NCBI RefSeq assembly: GCF_000364445.2
Contig: NZ_CP043538.1
Span: forward strand, 3,169,612 to 3,233,611
Direction of reading: 5' to 3'
DNA: 64,000 nucleotides
Source: Methylobacterium mesophilicum SR1.6/6
GTDB lineage: Bacteria; Pseudomonadota; Alphaproteobacteria; Rhizobiales; Beijerinckiaceae
Program-made: the position numbers and the translations under genes
Shown here: positions 1 to 9,348 of the stretch, piece by piece
How the letters are laid out: each line of letters starts with the position of its first letter
Numbering within the stretch: the first letter of the stretch is position 1
The notes under the pieces: generated by a model
The model's input: the letters and a program-made list of their open reading frames with translations, nothing else
Databases searched by the model: none
What the model was told of the DNA's origin: nothing

Positions 1-117
1 GACGTTGAGGGCGGTCTCGGGCGGACGCTGGAGCGGGCCGGTTTCACGCCGGTCCACAGCATCCTTGAGGTCGAGGGCGATTGTGGCACCTGCCGCGAGC
101 TGAAGCGGGTGCCCTGA
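1..117 (+). CDS. C-terminal fragment, probable Fur-family metalloregulator
   Basis: Frame 1 is open from the window edge to a TGA at 115-117 and gives 38 residues. The end carries a GFTP...LEVEGDCGTC pattern, a Cys-x2-Cys pair just before the C-terminus. That resembles the dimerisation-domain tail of Fur-family repressors of the Zur/PerR type, where such a pair helps bind structural zinc. The DNA-binding domain lies outside the window, so the metal sensed cannot be told. It ends 4 nt before the stop of the convergent sugar transferase gene. The family is inferred from a short tail only. Confidence 0.45.
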   Translation, partial: DVEGGLGRTLERAGFTPVHSILEVEGDCGTCRELKRVP

Positions 118-121
118 CGCC

Positions 122-1639
122 TCAGAACGCGTTCCGGTAGGCGCGGCGCGAGATCACGGTCTGGATCATGATCTGGATGTCGAACCAGATCGACCAATTG
201 TCGATGTAATGCAGGTCACAGGCGACGCGCCGCTCCATGGCGAGATCGGTCTGAGTCTCGCCGCGATAGCCATTCACTTGCGCCCATCCGGTGATGCCGG
301 GCCGCACGTTGTGGCGGCGCGCGTAAAGGGCGATCCGCCGCTCGAAGCTGCGGTCGTGGGCGAGGGCGTGCGGGCGGGGTCCCACCAGCGACATCTCCCC
401 CCGCAGGACGTTGATGAGCTGTGGCAGCTCGTCGAGGTTGGTCCGCCGGAGGAGGGCGCCGACCTGGGTGATGCGGTTGTCGTTGCGTGTCGCCTGCCGG
501 AATGCGGCGCCGGCATCCGCGCGCATCGAACGGAACTTGAACACACCGAACGGCTGCTGGTTGAAGCCGTAGCGCTTCTGACGGAAGAAAACCGGCCCCG
601 GGCTGTCGAGCTTGATCGCCAGGGCGATCAACGCGAGCAGCGGCGAAAGCGCCACCAGGGCGATCGTCGCCACGATCAGGTCTAGCGCGCGCTTCACCAG
701 AACCTCGCCCAGATTCAGCGGGCGCCTGCCGATGTTGATGCCCGAGACGCCACCGACCCGGGTAACCTGCAGATCTGGAAACCGGTCGAGGACGGCGCCG
801 GGCCGCAGATGCAGCGCCGAGGGCACGCGCAGGAACGCGTCGATGCAACGCTCGACCTCGGCGGCGTCCGTCCACGGCACCAGAACGAACACGTCGTCCG
901 GCCGCAGGAAGCGGACGACCGAGACCGCGAGGTCCAAATCCTCTTGTAACTGGTCATGCCGAGCGGCCGTGTCGGCGCCCGGATCGACGCGGCGCAGGTA
1001 GCTGGTTCCCACGATCCGGAGTCCGAGGTGGTCGGCCTCGTTGCCCGCGTAGAACCGGGCGATATCCTCCTCGTAGCCGACGAGATGCACCCGGCTCGCC
1101 GAAGTCGATCCGGCGCTCAGGCTCCGCCGCACGAGGCGGACCATGGCGGCCCGCGTGAGAACCAGAGCCGGCAAGCCGAGGCAGAAGATGCCGAAGGAAA
1201 CGATGCGGGAGTAGTCGTTCGTGGTCTTCGTCATGAAGCTGACGACGAGGACGACCGCCCAGGCCAGGAACCACAGTGAGATCGTCCGCTGCGGATTGCT
1301 CTTCTGCGTCATCGCGTTGTCGAGGTTGTACTCCGCACGCAACGCGTTCGTGGCGACGATGACGAGGCTCAGCAGCGCCGAGAGCCGCAGGCCGCGCAGC
1401 CCGTTGGCCCAGGCCGAGCCGTCCTCCCAGACGCAATGATAGCTCAGCTCCAGAGTCAGGGTGATCGCCACGATCGTCGCGATGTCGGCGGCTGCCAGCG
1501 CCGCCGAGAGGGCGATCCGAGCGACTGCCTGGCCGCGGCGCGGCATCAGGGCCGACCACACGTCGCGACGGCGTTCGGCCGCGTTCGGGAGAACCTGGAA
1601 CGTTTCCGGGAGCCGTTCGTGAAACATCTGGCGCGCCAA
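122..1639 (-). CDS. Undecaprenyl-phosphate sugar phosphotransferase (exopolysaccharide initiation, WcaJ/ExoY type)
   Basis: The 505-aa polytopic inner-membrane enzyme should transfer a sugar 1-phosphate from a UDP-sugar to undecaprenyl phosphate, the first step of exopolysaccharide or capsule repeat-unit assembly. The N-terminal half (about residues 36-180) holds several hydrophobic segments and is followed by a CoA-binding-like soluble region. The C-terminal bacterial sugar-transferase domain runs from about 315 to the end, with FKFRSM at 367-372, DELPQL at 403-408 and GPRP at 420-423. The first codon used here is TTG at 1639. An ATG four codons downstream (1627) is an equally good start, and neither has a strong ribosome binding site. 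No other polysaccharide genes adjoin it, so the polymer is unknown. The sugar (glucose or galactose) cannot be read from the sequence. Confidence 0.9.
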   Translation of the reverse strand: MARQMFHERLPETFQVLPNAAERRRDVWSALMPRRGQAVARIALSAALAAADIATIVAITLTLELSYHCVWEDGSAWANGLRGLRLSALLSLVIVATNALRAEYNLDNAMTQKSNPQRTISLWFLAWAVVLVVSFMTKTTNDYSRIVSFGIFCLGLPALVLTRAAMVRLVRRSLSAGSTSASRVHLVGYEEDIARFYAGNEADHLGLRIVGTSYLRRVDPGADTAARHDQLQEDLDLAVSVVRFLRPDDVFVLVPWTDAAEVERCIDAFLRVPSALHLRPGAVLDRFPDLQVTRVGGVSGINIGRRPLNLGEVLVKRALDLIVATIALVALSPLLALIALAIKLDSPGPVFFRQKRYGFNQQPFGVFKFRSMRADAGAAFRQATRNDNRITQVGALLRRTNLDELPQLINVLRGEMSLVGPRPHALAHDRSFERRIALYARRHNVRPGITGWAQVNGYRGETQTDLAMERRVACDLHYIDNWSIWFDIQIMIQTVISRRAYRNAF

Positions 1640-1983
1640 GTCCCGTTCTGATCGGACTATGTACCAGTCTGAAACAGGAAAGGTTTCAGGGCCGGCCGAT
1701 GCAAGCGACGGAGCAAGCGGCGGGCCTCGAAGAATCGCTGTCTGGTCGGCTCAAGAACGGTGTCAGCTAGTACGGTCTATGGAATCCCGCAATAAGGCGA
1801 TTGTTGCTGAGTGAATCCTCGACGCGCAGCCTCGAGGATCTTAGGCAGGCTGAGCGTGGTATGTGTGGCCCATAGCAATTCAGGCGCGATGCTTCTGAAG
1901 ATCTACAACCGGTGCGCGTCGGCCCGCCGATGACGCCTCGCGCCGGACGGGGCCGATCGGTCCCTCCGGCGCGAGAGTGAGAC
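1640..1983. other. Intergenic stretch, no gene seen
   Basis: These 344 bases lie between two minus-strand genes. They are slightly less GC-rich than the flanks and presumably hold the promoter of the sugar transferase gene. No convincing ORF, RNA gene or strong hairpin was found. Confidence 0.5.
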
Positions 1984-2331
1984 TCAGACCGCCTCCGCCC
2001 GCCGCTGCGCGTCGCTGGCGCCCCCGACGGTCTGGATCGCCTCGAAGCCCTCGAACTGCGGATGGCCCAGGTAGAGCGGCTTGGTCGTGGGAACGCGGCC
2101 ATGCGCTTTCCGGAACTGTTCGGACCGGGTCCAGGCTTCGAAGTCGGCCCGTGTCCGCCAGATCGTGTGCGACGCGTACAGGACGTGATCCTCGTGCTCG
2201 GGCCCGCGGAGGAGGTGGAATTCGACGAAGCCCTCCATCTCGCCAAGATGGCTGTCACGGCCGAGCCACACGGCCTCAAAGTCCGCAGTCGCGTCCTTGA
2301 CGACCTTGAACCGATTCATCGCGATGAACAT
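1984..2331 (-). CDS. Antibiotic-biosynthesis-monooxygenase (ABM) fold protein, IsdG/HmoB-like
   Basis: This 115-aa protein begins MFIAMNRFKV and shows the small ferredoxin-like alpha/beta barrel pattern of ABM proteins. The N-terminal Asn-Arg pair, the GFVEFHLLRG strand, a Trp in SHTIW and a downstream HGR resemble heme-degrading monooxygenases such as IsdG and HmoB. In those enzymes Asn, Trp and His line the heme pocket, so heme oxygenation is a reasonable but unproven role. The frame is open far upstream. I chose the ATG at 2331 because an AAGGAG lies 6 nt before it, whereas the ATG at 2337 abuts the same motif. It is divergent from an XRE regulator 284 bp away. It could also be a generic ABM stress protein without heme activity. 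Confidence 0.75.
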   Translation of the reverse strand: MFIAMNRFKVVKDATADFEAVWLGRDSHLGEMEGFVEFHLLRGPEHEDHVLYASHTIWRTRADFEAWTRSEQFRKAHGRVPTTKPLYLGHPQFEGFEAIQTVGGASDAQRRAEAV

Positions 2332-2615
2332 GCACATCTCCTTCGAAGCGACGACCCTACAAGCCGGCTGGCGCGAAGGCGACCACGGCGCGGCGACACG
2401 GCGCAGTCGAAGAATCCGCGCAGAGTTCGTACATCGACATTTCAGCAACAATGTTGCAAAGTTGTGTGCGCTTAAACTAGAAGGTGTAATCATTGACTTG
2501 CGAAGCTTGACAACTTGGTGTCCTACTGTCGGACGGCTTGAGGTGGCCCGAAAGCGGGCTGCCAGCTCTTGGGTCGTGCGATACACTTGTACGGCATAGG
2601 ACGTAGGGGCGGACG

Positions 2616-3107
2616 GTGAAGCAGCGCGACGGCGAGGCGAAAACATCGCGTTCGCAGCAGGACGCAGTCCAATCTTCCGTGAAGGACCCGATCGGTCAGA
2701 CGATGCCGAAGCAGACCACCGACGTTGATCGTTTGGTCGGGATCCGTATCACAGCGCTGCGGAAGGCGCGGGGCATGAGCCAGACCGCGCTGGGCAACGC
2801 GGTCGGCGTGACCTTCCAGCAGGTTCAAAAATACGAGAAGGGCCAGAACCGGGTCGGAGCCGGGCGCCTGCGCGAGATCGCCCGCCTGCTCGAAGTGCCG
2901 GTATCGGCGTTCTTCGAGGAGAGCGAGACGCGCGAGAAGACCCAGGAAGACGTGTTCGGCTTCCTGAGCGCCCACGGAGCTATCGAGTTGCTGCGCGCGT
3001 ACGCGCAGATCGAGGACGAACAAATGCGGCGGGACGTGCTGGCCCTCGTCCGCAGTGCCGCGCGCCTCGCGCAGGTTCGCGGCGCATTACCCGTCGATCC
3101 GGCTTGA
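2616..3107 (+). CDS. XRE-family helix-turn-helix transcriptional regulator
   Basis: The 163-aa product has a Cro/C1-type HTH at about residues 40-95 (VGIRITALRKARGMSQ, then VTFQQVQKYEKG), followed by a short helical C-terminal segment rich in Ala, Leu and Arg. This is the common alphaproteobacterial 130-165-aa layout in which the tail probably dimerises. The first codon is GTG at 2616. An internal ATG at 2703 would remove a polar 29-residue leader and is a plausible true start. The gene is divergent from the IsdG-like monooxygenase and convergent with the end of the cobalamin operon. Its target and ligand are unknown. Control of the divergent neighbour is only a positional guess. Confidence 0.85.
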   Translation: MKQRDGEAKTSRSQQDAVQSSVKDPIGQTMPKQTTDVDRLVGIRITALRKARGMSQTALGNAVGVTFQQVQKYEKGQNRVGAGRLREIARLLEVPVSAFFEESETREKTQEDVFGFLSAHGAIELLRAYAQIEDEQMRRDVLALVRSAARLAQVRGALPVDPA

Positions 3108-3322
3108 CGGCGATCGCTGCTCCCGGCGGTATTTCAAACGAAGCGCCTCGTCGCGAGCTGCGAGAGAACACATCGGGAGCAGGCTCACAGTCAGCGGCCC
3201 AATTCCGGGATCACTTCTTCCCGAGCCGCAGACACACGCCGATCTCGATGATTGGGGGCTGACCGGACGTCGCGCGTGCGACGACGGGCGTTTCCGGTCA
3301 TTCGCACGAACCTATCCTGTCG

Positions 3323-4645
3323 TCAGGGTGGCCCATCCGCGGCGATGAGGTGGAAGAAGCTCCCCGAGACCGTACCGACACGGTGGCCCGCGAAACCGAG
3401 ATCGGTGCCTTCCGCGTCCGTCACCCGGGCGAGGGCCTCCGCCTCGGACGGAGCGGCCGACAGCTCACTCGCGTAGTGGAATTCGTGTCCGACGAGGCGT
3501 GCGCCGCGCAGGCCGAGGAGACCGTCGCCGCAGAGTCGCGCCACGCGGTACCCGAGATGGAGCTTGCGGCGGCGATACGACGTCTCCACCGGGAGCAAGC
3601 CCGCCATGAGGTGCGCCGCGCCCTCGGCATCCTCCAGCGTCCGGCCGAGCACCATGTAGCCGCCGCACTCGCCGTGGATCGGGCGCGTTCGCGCGAAGCT
3701 GCGCAGTCCGTCGAGGAACCGTGACGCCGCCGCGAGCCGGCCTGCGTGCAGCTCCGGATATCCGCCGGGCAACCAGCAGACGTCGCAGTCCTCCGGCGGC
3801 GCTTCGTCGGCCAGCGGCGAGAACGGGATGAGGTCGGCGCCGGCCTCTCGCCAGCCAGCCGCTTGATGCGGGTAGAGGAAGCTGAAGGCTGCATCGCGCG
3901 CCACGGCGATGCGTTGTCCCGGCGGCGGCGGCAGCGATCCCGTGGAGGCCGGCACGGAGCCGCCCGCGCAGGCGGTCACGGCGTCGAGATCGATTCCCGC
4001 CTCCGCGAGCTCGGCCAAGCGGTCGAGCCGCGCTTCCAGATCGCTCGTCTCGCCGGCCTGGACGAGACCGAGGTGACGCTCGGGCAGGACGAGCTGCGCG
4101 TCCCGCATCAGGGCACCGAGGACCGGCAGGCCCGCGCGCTCCATGCCGGCCTCGACGAGGCGGCGATGGCGCGCGCTCGCAACCTTGTTGAGGATGACCC
4201 CGGCGATCGTCACCCGCGGGTCGTAGAGCCTGCACCCGAGGGCGACCGCGGCGGCCGACTGCGCCGCGCCGGAGACGTCCACGACCAGCACGACGGGCCA
4301 GCCGTAGCGGGCCGCGATGTCGGCGTTGGCGCCGGTGCGGCTCTCGGCCGCCCGCACGCCGTCGAACAGGCCCATGGATCCCTCGGCGACGACGATGTCG
4401 GCCTCCGCGGTCGTCGCGCCGGCGAGGGCATCGAGGAGCGGCGTCGCCATGGCGAAGCTGTCGAGGTTGAAGCTCGGCAGCCCGGTCGCGGCGTGGTGGA
4501 AGGCTGGATCGATGTAGTCCGGCCCGCATTTGGCGCCGCGCACGCGCAGCCCCCGGCGGGCGAGGGCGCGCATCAGCGCCAGCGCCACCGTGGTCTTGCC
4601 GGAGCTCGACCGCGGCGCCGCGACGAGGATCCCGCGGGCGCTCAC
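3323..4645 (-). CDS. cobB: Cobyrinate a,c-diamide synthase (hydrogenobyrinate a,c-diamide synthase)
   Basis: The 440-aa cytosolic enzyme amidates carboxylates a and c of hydrogenobyrinate using glutamine and ATP, just before CobNST inserts cobalt. The N-terminal dethiobiotin-synthetase-like ATPase domain has its P-loop at residues 10-18 (PRSSSGKTT), followed by [10 protein letters not shown]. The C-terminal glutamine amidotransferase domain carries the nucleophile Cys327 in [10 protein letters not shown] and His432. The open frame extends about 640 nt further upstream, but that extension is antisense-quality sequence. The GTG at 4645 overlaps the cobM stop by 4 nt (GTGA), which signals translational coupling. 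This is the last gene of the minus-strand cobalamin operon. Length and motifs are complete. Confidence 0.95.
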   Translation of the reverse strand: MSARGILVAAPRSSSGKTTVALALMRALARRGLRVRGAKCGPDYIDPAFHHAATGLPSFNLDSFAMATPLLDALAGATTAEADIVVAEGSMGLFDGVRAAESRTGANADIAARYGWPVVLVVDVSGAAQSAAAVALGCRLYDPRVTIAGVILNKVASARHRRLVEAGMERAGLPVLGALMRDAQLVLPERHLGLVQAGETSDLEARLDRLAELAEAGIDLDAVTACAGGSVPASTGSLPPPPGQRIAVARDAAFSFLYPHQAAGWREAGADLIPFSPLADEAPPEDCDVCWLPGGYPELHAGRLAAASRFLDGLRSFARTRPIHGECGGYMVLGRTLEDAEGAAHLMAGLLPVETSYRRRKLHLGYRVARLCGDGLLGLRGARLVGHEFHYASELSAAPSEAEALARVTDAEGTDLGFAGHRVGTVSGSFFHLIAADGPP

Positions 4646-5418
4646 GCGCCGCCCCCGACAGCGCCGCCCGGACGGTAGCGCCGGTCGTAATCGGCGGCGT
4701 AGAGCGCGCTCTCCCGGTAAGTTTCGGCCCCCAGCGCCGGCCCGACGAGGATCAGCGCGGTGCGCTCCAGGCCCGCCTCCGCGACCAGCCCGGGCAGGGC
4801 GGCGAGTTCGCCCGTCAGCACGCGCTCGTCCGGCCAGGAGGCGCGGAACACCGCCGCCGCCGGGCAGGACGGGCCGTAGAAGGGGATCAGCGTGGCCGCG
4901 ACGGTCCTGACCACGTGGATCGAGAGATGGATCGCCAGCGTCGCGCCGGTGGCCGCGAAGGCCGCCAGGGTCTCGCGCTCCGGCATGGCGCTCGCCCGGC
5001 CGGAGGTGCGCGTCAGGACGACGGATTGCGCGACGCCCGGCACGGTCAGCTCGCGCCGCAACAGGGCGGCGGCGGCCGCGAAGGCCGGGACGCCGGGTGT
5101 GACCGTGTAGGGGATGCCGAGGGCGTCGAGCCGGCGCATCTGCTCGGCCAGGGCGCTCCAGATCGACAGATCGCCGGAATGCAGCCGCGCCACGTCCTCC
5201 CCGTTGGCGTGGGCAGCCGCGATCTCCGCCATGATCGCGTCGAGGTCGAGGGGCGCCGTGTCGACGATCCGCGCCCCCGGCGGGCACCAGCCGAGGATCT
5301 CGGGGGCGACCAGGGATCCCGCGTAGAGGCAGACCGGGCAGCCCGCGATGCGGTCGCGCCCGCGCACGGTGATGAGGTCGGCCGCGCCGGGGCCGGCGCC
5401 GATGAAGTGGACGGTCAT
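4642..5418 (-). CDS. cobM: Precorrin-4 C11-methyltransferase
   Basis: CobM transfers a methyl group from SAM to C11 of precorrin-4, giving precorrin-5. The 258-aa protein starts [15 protein letters not shown], the GxGPGxxDL glycine-rich SAM loop of the tetrapyrrole methylase family. It also keeps the GDLSIWSAL loop and the central [12 protein letters not shown] segment typical of the C11 enzyme. Its ATG overlaps the cobE stop by 4 nt (ATGA) and its stop overlaps the cobB GTG by 4 nt, so it sits in a tightly coupled run. Length matches the family. Confidence 0.95.
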   Translation of the reverse strand: MTVHFIGAGPGAADLITVRGRDRIAGCPVCLYAGSLVAPEILGWCPPGARIVDTAPLDLDAIMAEIAAAHANGEDVARLHSGDLSIWSALAEQMRRLDALGIPYTVTPGVPAFAAAAALLRRELTVPGVAQSVVLTRTSGRASAMPERETLAAFAATGATLAIHLSIHVVRTVAATLIPFYGPSCPAAAVFRASWPDERVLTGELAALPGLVAEAGLERTALILVGPALGAETYRESALYAADYDRRYRPGGAVGGGA

Positions 5419-5819
5419 GGCTCGAGGTTCGGTGTCGGACGGACAGCGAGCGCGCAGGTCGCGCCGGAACTCGCGATGCGGGGCAGGGCGAGACGGCTTT
5501 CCGGCCCGGCAGCGGCCAGCGCCGCCGCTTCCGCCAGGGAGCCGACGCCGCGCAGACCCTCGATTCGCGCTGAGCGGGTCACGACCTGCCCGTCTCGGGC
5601 CTCCAGCGCCTCTGCGGCGACGGGGCAGGGTGACAGGCCGAAGGAGGCCGCAGCGTCGCGGATCGCCGGCTCGACGGCCCGGTCGGCCGCGGTGGCGACG
5701 ACGGCGAGGTCGGATTCATCGGCTCCGACGAGGCCGAGGGCGCGGACGATGAGCGCCACGATCTCATCGGCACCGGTGCTGCGGCGAAACCCGATGCCGG
5801 CGACCACGGCGCCCGTCAT
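5415..5819 (-). CDS. cobE: Cobalamin biosynthesis protein CobE (CbiG C-terminal domain family)
   Basis: The product is 134 aa and begins [20 protein letters not shown], typical of CobE and of the CbiG C-terminal domain. The ATG at 5819 overlaps the cobL stop by 4 nt, and the stop overlaps the cobM start by 4 nt. The open frame continues upstream within cobL, so this start rests on the overlap and on family alignment. In oxygen-dependent producers CobE is needed for wild-type cobalamin yield. It has been proposed to bind or protect a late precorrin intermediate, but its reaction is not firmly established. The gene looks intact. Confidence 0.88.
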   Translation of the reverse strand: MTGAVVAGIGFRRSTGADEIVALIVRALGLVGADESDLAVVATAADRAVEPAIRDAAASFGLSPCPVAAEALEARDGQVVTRSARIEGLRGVGSLAEAAALAAAGPESRLALPRIASSGATCALAVRPTPNLEP

Positions 5820-7048
5820 GGCTTCGTCCAGGCCCACTGCGTCACCGGCATGGCGGGCCGCCAACCGTGCAGGCCGCCGACCGGACTCGCCCGGTCGACC
5901 GCGAAGCGCCGCAGGGTGCCGCCCTGCGCCGCGAAGGCGGCCAGCAACGCGGCCTCGCCCTGGAGGGTGACCGCGTTGGCGACGCACCGTCCGCCGGACC
6001 GGAGGGCGCCCAGAGCCGCCGGCAGCAGGCCGGGCTCCGAGACGCCGCCGCCGATGAACACCGCGTCGGGAATCTCAAGGCCCGCGAGGGCGTCGGGTGC
6101 CGCGCCGACCACCACGGACAGGTCCGGGACGCCCAGCGTCCCGGCGTTGCGCCGGACGCGCTCGGCGCGGTCGGGCCGCGCCTCGATCGCCGTGGTGCGC
6201 AGGCTCGGATGGCGCAGCATCCACTCGATGCCGATCGAGCCGGCGCCGGCCCCGATGTCCCAGAGATGCAGTCCCGGATGCGGGCGCAGGGCCGCCAGGG
6301 TGAGGGCGCGGATCTCGGCCTTGGTGAGCTGCCCGTCATTCTCGAAGAGGTCATCGTCGAGGCCCGGCGCGAGGGGGAGGGCAGGGCCGTCACCCGAAAC
6401 GGCGACCGCGACCGTGTTGAGGGCGTCGATGGCTCCGAGGTTGAAGTCTTCCGCGCGCGCCGCGCGGACCTGTTCGCGGGGGCCGCCCATGGCTTCGAGG
6501 ACCGTCAGGGTCGAGGCGCCGAAGCCCCGCTCGCGGAGCAGCCCCGCGAGCGCCGCCGGGGTTGCGCCGTCCCAGGACAGGACCAGCAGCCGGGCGGCCG
6601 GCTGCAGGTGCGGCACGATCCGGGTCAGCGCCCGGCCGTGCAGGGTGACGAGGCCGCACTCCGCCAGGGGCCAGCCGAGGCGCGCGCAGGCGAGGGTGAA
6701 GGCCGAGGGTTGCGGGAAGGCGCGAAATTCCGCCGGTGGCACCAGCCGGGCAATCTCGGCGCCGATCCCGTAGTGAAACGGATCGCCGGTCGCCAGGATG
6801 CATGTGGGCTCGCCCCTTCCGGCGAGGATCTCCGGATAGGCCTCGTGGATCGGGCTCGGCCAGGGCCGCGTCTCCGCCGCGAGCGGGCCCGCGAGGGACA
6901 GATGGCGACGCCCGCCATAGACCACGCGGGCGGCATCGAGCGCGGCCGTCGCGGCTTGGCTCAGTCCGGCCCGACCGTCCTCGCCGATACCGACGATCGA
7001 CAGCCACGGGGTACGCGAACCGGCGCTCGACAGGGGCTCACCGCTCAT
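5816..7048 (-). CDS. cobL: Precorrin-6Y C5,15-methyltransferase (decarboxylating)
   Basis: This 410-aa bifunctional enzyme methylates C5 and C15 of precorrin-6Y and removes the acetate carboxylate at C12, yielding precorrin-8x. The N-terminal half is a CbiE-type tetrapyrrole methylase (WLSIVGIGEDG near the start). The C-terminal half is a CbiT-type Rossmann methyltransferase with DIGAGAGSIGIEW and a downstream acidic ribose-binding strand end (AIEARPDR). The ATG at 7048 was chosen by family length. It has no clear ribosome binding site, and an ATG at 7063 is possible. The start is head-to-head with cobK on the other strand, overlapping by 2 nt, so the two genes cannot have separate promoters between them. 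Confidence 0.93.
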   Translation of the reverse strand: MSGEPLSSAGSRTPWLSIVGIGEDGRAGLSQAATAALDAARVVYGGRRHLSLAGPLAAETRPWPSPIHEAYPEILAGRGEPTCILATGDPFHYGIGAEIARLVPPAEFRAFPQPSAFTLACARLGWPLAECGLVTLHGRALTRIVPHLQPAARLLVLSWDGATPAALAGLLRERGFGASTLTVLEAMGGPREQVRAARAEDFNLGAIDALNTVAVAVSGDGPALPLAPGLDDDLFENDGQLTKAEIRALTLAALRPHPGLHLWDIGAGAGSIGIEWMLRHPSLRTTAIEARPDRAERVRRNAGTLGVPDLSVVVGAAPDALAGLEIPDAVFIGGGVSEPGLLPAALGALRSGGRCVANAVTLQGEAALLAAFAAQGGTLRRFAVDRASPVGGLHGWRPAMPVTQWAWTKP

Positions 7049-7844
7049 GGACAAAGCGCCCATGATGCGGCGCGACAAGCGAATCCTGATCCTCGGCGGG
7101 ACCGGCGAGGCGAGCGCCCTGGTGCGGGCGCTGGCGGGGCGTGGCGACCTGTCCGTGATGCTGTCGCTGGCCGGGCGCACCGCCGCGCCGAAGGCAGAGC
7201 CCGTACCGACGCGGGCGGGCGGCTTCGGCGGCGCCGACGGTCTCGCGCGGTACCTGCACGACGAGGCGATCGGGCGCCTGATCGACGCGACCCATCCCTT
7301 CGCCGCCGCCATGTCGGCCAATGCCGCGCGCGCGGCAGCACGGGCGGGGGTGCCGCTCCTCGCGATCCGCCGTCCGGCCTGGACCCCGGTGCCCGGCGAT
7401 CGTTGGATCGCGGTCGGCAGCGTGGAGGCGGCCGTCGCCGCCCTCGGTTCGCGGCCGCGCCGGGTGTTCCTGACGATCGGCCGCCAGGAAGCCGCCGCCT
7501 TCGCGGCCGCGCCGCAGCACGCCTATCTCGCGCGGGCGGTCGAACCGCTCCGGGACGTGCTGCGCGTGCCGCATCTCACCACCATCGCGGCGCGGGGACC
7601 CTTCGACGCGGAGGCCGAGGCCGCGCTGATGCGCGAGGCCGGCACCGAGATCCTGGTGAGCAAGAATTCCGGCGGCGCGGCGACCTACGGCAAGATCGCG
7701 GCGGCGCGCGCCCTCGGGATCCCCGTCGTCATGGTGCGGCGGCCGGACAAACCCGACGTTCCGAGCGTCGTCGACAGCGCGGCCGCGCTTCGCTGGCTCG
7801 ATGCCGACGATCACGCCGCGCCCTCGACCCGGCGCGAGGTGTAG
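7047..7844 (+). CDS. cobK: Precorrin-6A reductase
   Basis: CobK uses NADPH to reduce precorrin-6A to precorrin-6Y, the substrate of CobL. The 265-aa protein has the N-terminal nucleotide loop ILILGGTGEAS and the conserved ATHPFAAAMSANA and SKNSGGAATYGK segments of the family. It is the only plus-strand gene inside the cobalamin cluster. It overlaps the cobL start by 2 nt and the 3' end of cobJ by 34 nt. An AGGGG lies 10 nt before the ATG at 7047. Later in-frame ATGs at 7062 and 7065 are alternatives. Its promoter must lie inside the cobL coding region. Confidence 0.93.
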   Translation: MDKAPMMRRDKRILILGGTGEASALVRALAGRGDLSVMLSLAGRTAAPKAEPVPTRAGGFGGADGLARYLHDEAIGRLIDATHPFAAAMSANAARAAARAGVPLLAIRRPAWTPVPGDRWIAVGSVEAAVAALGSRPRRVFLTIGRQEAAAFAAAPQHAYLARAVEPLRDVLRVPHLTTIAARGPFDAEAEAALMREAGTEILVSKNSGGAATYGKIAAARALGIPVVMVRRPDKPDVPSVVDSAAALRWLDADDHAAPSTRREV

Positions 7845-8572
7845 ACGAAAGGCAGTCGGCCGGTTCGGGGAATCAACCGCGTCGTCGAGGCGCCGAGGAT
7901 CACCATCGTGGCCATGTCGGCCGGCACTGCGCGCGCCTCCGCGAGGGTCGTGACGCGGATCGCTTCGTCGGGCCGGCTGATCGCGCGGGCGAACATCACC
8001 GGTGTGTCCGGCGCGCGGATCCCTGCGGCGATCTCCAGGGCGGCGCCCAGCTGCCAGGGCCGGGCGGTCGAGATCGGATTGTAGAGCGCGATCACCAGAT
8101 CGGCGCGCAGCACCGCCTCCAGGCGGGCGGTCACCACCGGCCAGGGCTTCAGGTTGTCCGACAGCGACAGCGCGCAGAAATCGCCGCCGAGCGGTGCCCC
8201 GAGCCGCGCCGCCGCCGCCAGCATCGCGGTGATGCCCGGCTCCACCGTGATGGCGAGGTCGCGCCAGCCCGGCTCGCCGTGTTCCACCGCCTCGAACAAG
8301 GCCGCCGCCATGGCGAACACCCCGGGGTCGCCCCCCGAGACCACCGCCACCCGGCGCCCGGAGGCGGCAAGCTGCAGGGCGTGCCGGGCGCGGTCCACTT
8401 CCACCCGGTTGTCACTGGCGTGCCGGGTCAGGCCCGGACGCTCCGGTACCCGGGCGACGTAGGGAAAATAGCCGACGACATCCTCTGCCGCATCGAGCGC
8501 GCGGCGCGCCGACTCGGTCAGCAGGCCGGCGTCGCCCGGACCGAGGCCGATGACGGCGAGGCTGCCACTCAA
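7811..8572 (-). CDS. cobJ: Precorrin-3B C17-methyltransferase
   Basis: CobJ methylates C17 of precorrin-3B and promotes ring contraction to precorrin-4. The 253-aa protein opens with SLAVIGLGPGDAGLL, the SAM-binding glycine loop, and has the SGGDPGVFAMAAALFE motif of the C17 enzyme together with ALSLSDNLKPW. Its ATG overlaps the cobI stop by 4 nt, so it is coupled to cobI. Its last 34 nt overlap the end of the antiparallel cobK. After cobJ the coding strand is interrupted by cobK before cobL starts about 760 nt downstream. No terminator was recognised within that stretch. Confidence 0.94.
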   Translation of the reverse strand: MSGSLAVIGLGPGDAGLLTESARRALDAAEDVVGYFPYVARVPERPGLTRHASDNRVEVDRARHALQLAASGRRVAVVSGGDPGVFAMAAALFEAVEHGEPGWRDLAITVEPGITAMLAAAARLGAPLGGDFCALSLSDNLKPWPVVTARLEAVLRADLVIALYNPISTARPWQLGAALEIAAGIRAPDTPVMFARAISRPDEAIRVTTLAEARAVPADMATMVILGASTTRLIPRTGRLPFVYTSRRVEGAA

Positions 8573-9348
8573 GGCCGCCGCCCCTCGCCCGGCAACAGGA
8601 CCATGGAAAAATACGGCGCGTCGTCGTCCGCCTTGTCGGCCAGCATCACGACGCGCTCGCCCGCCATCGTGCCGCGCTCAACGTAGATCGCCCGCTCCAG
8701 GACGCCCGCAGCGGCGAGCGCCGCGCGCACCTTCGGCAGGTGGCGGCCGAGCTTCATCACCACCGCGGCATCCGTGACCCGCAGGCGCTCCGTCAAGGCG
8801 GCGAGCGGCAGGGTCGCGGGCAGGACGGTGAGGACGTCGTCCCCCCAGGTGATCGGCGTGCCGGCCCGGGTCCAGCAGCCGGACATGCCGGTCACGCCCG
8901 GCACCACCTCGACCGGGAAGCGGTCCTTCAGGCGCCGCCACAGGTGCATGAACGAGCCGTAGAAGAACGGATCGCCCTCCGACAGGATCGCCACGTCGCG
9001 TCCGGCGCCGAGATGGTCGGCGAGCTGCCCCGCCGCATCGTCGTAGAAGCCCGCGAGCGCCGCGACGTAGTCGGGATGCTCGGGATGGATCTCGGTGGTG
9101 TAGGGATAGGCCAGCGCCATCTCGCGGGCGGGGTCGCGCAGGATCGCGTCGGCGATGGTGCGGGCGTTCCCGCGCCGGCCGCGCTTGCAGAAATGCACCA
9201 GCACCGGCGCGCACTGCAGGATGCGCTGCGCCTTCACGGTCAGCAGCTCCGGATCCCCCGGGCCCATCCCGACGCCGTAGAGCGTGCCGGTGACGGCCGC
9301 GACTAGAATTTCTTCGGCGGGGGAATCCAGCCGTTCGAACCCGTCCAT
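8569..9348 (-). CDS. cobI: Precorrin-2 C20-methyltransferase
   Basis: CobI adds a SAM-derived methyl group to C20 of precorrin-2 to form precorrin-3A. The 259-aa product has GTLYGVGMGPGDPELLTVKA near the N-terminus, characteristic of this enzyme, and the LSEGDPFFYGSFMHLW motif plus EVVPGVTGMSGC. The ATG at 9348 shares one base with the cobH stop (TGATG), so ribosomes can re-initiate directly. The frame is open further upstream inside cobH but lacks a credible start. All family landmarks are present. Confidence 0.95.
   Translation of the reverse strand: MDGFERLDSPAEEILVAAVTGTLYGVGMGPGDPELLTVKAQRILQCAPVLVHFCKRGRRGNARTIADAILRDPAREMALAYPYTTEIHPEHPDYVAALAGFYDDAAGQLADHLGAGRDVAILSEGDPFFYGSFMHLWRRLKDRFPVEVVPGVTGMSGCWTRAGTPITWGDDVLTVLPATLPLAALTERLRVTDAAVVMKLGRHLPKVRAALAAAGVLERAIYVERGTMAGERVVMLADKADDDAPYFSMVLLPGEGRRP

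Noticed and set aside
1767..2279. 170-codon minus-strand frame over the ABM gene
   Set aside because: It overlaps the ABM-fold gene in another frame, is Ser/Arg-rich and has no recognisable features.
4646..5287. In-frame N-terminal extension of cobB through cobM
   Set aside because: The extension lies antiphase inside cobM, has non-protein-like composition, and the family start plus the GTGA overlap place the cobB start at 4645.
5867..8686. Open frame of about 940 codons opposite cobL and cobJ and in another frame across cobK
   Set aside because: The three cob genes explain the region with complete motifs. The alternative frame has shadow-type composition and no start signal.
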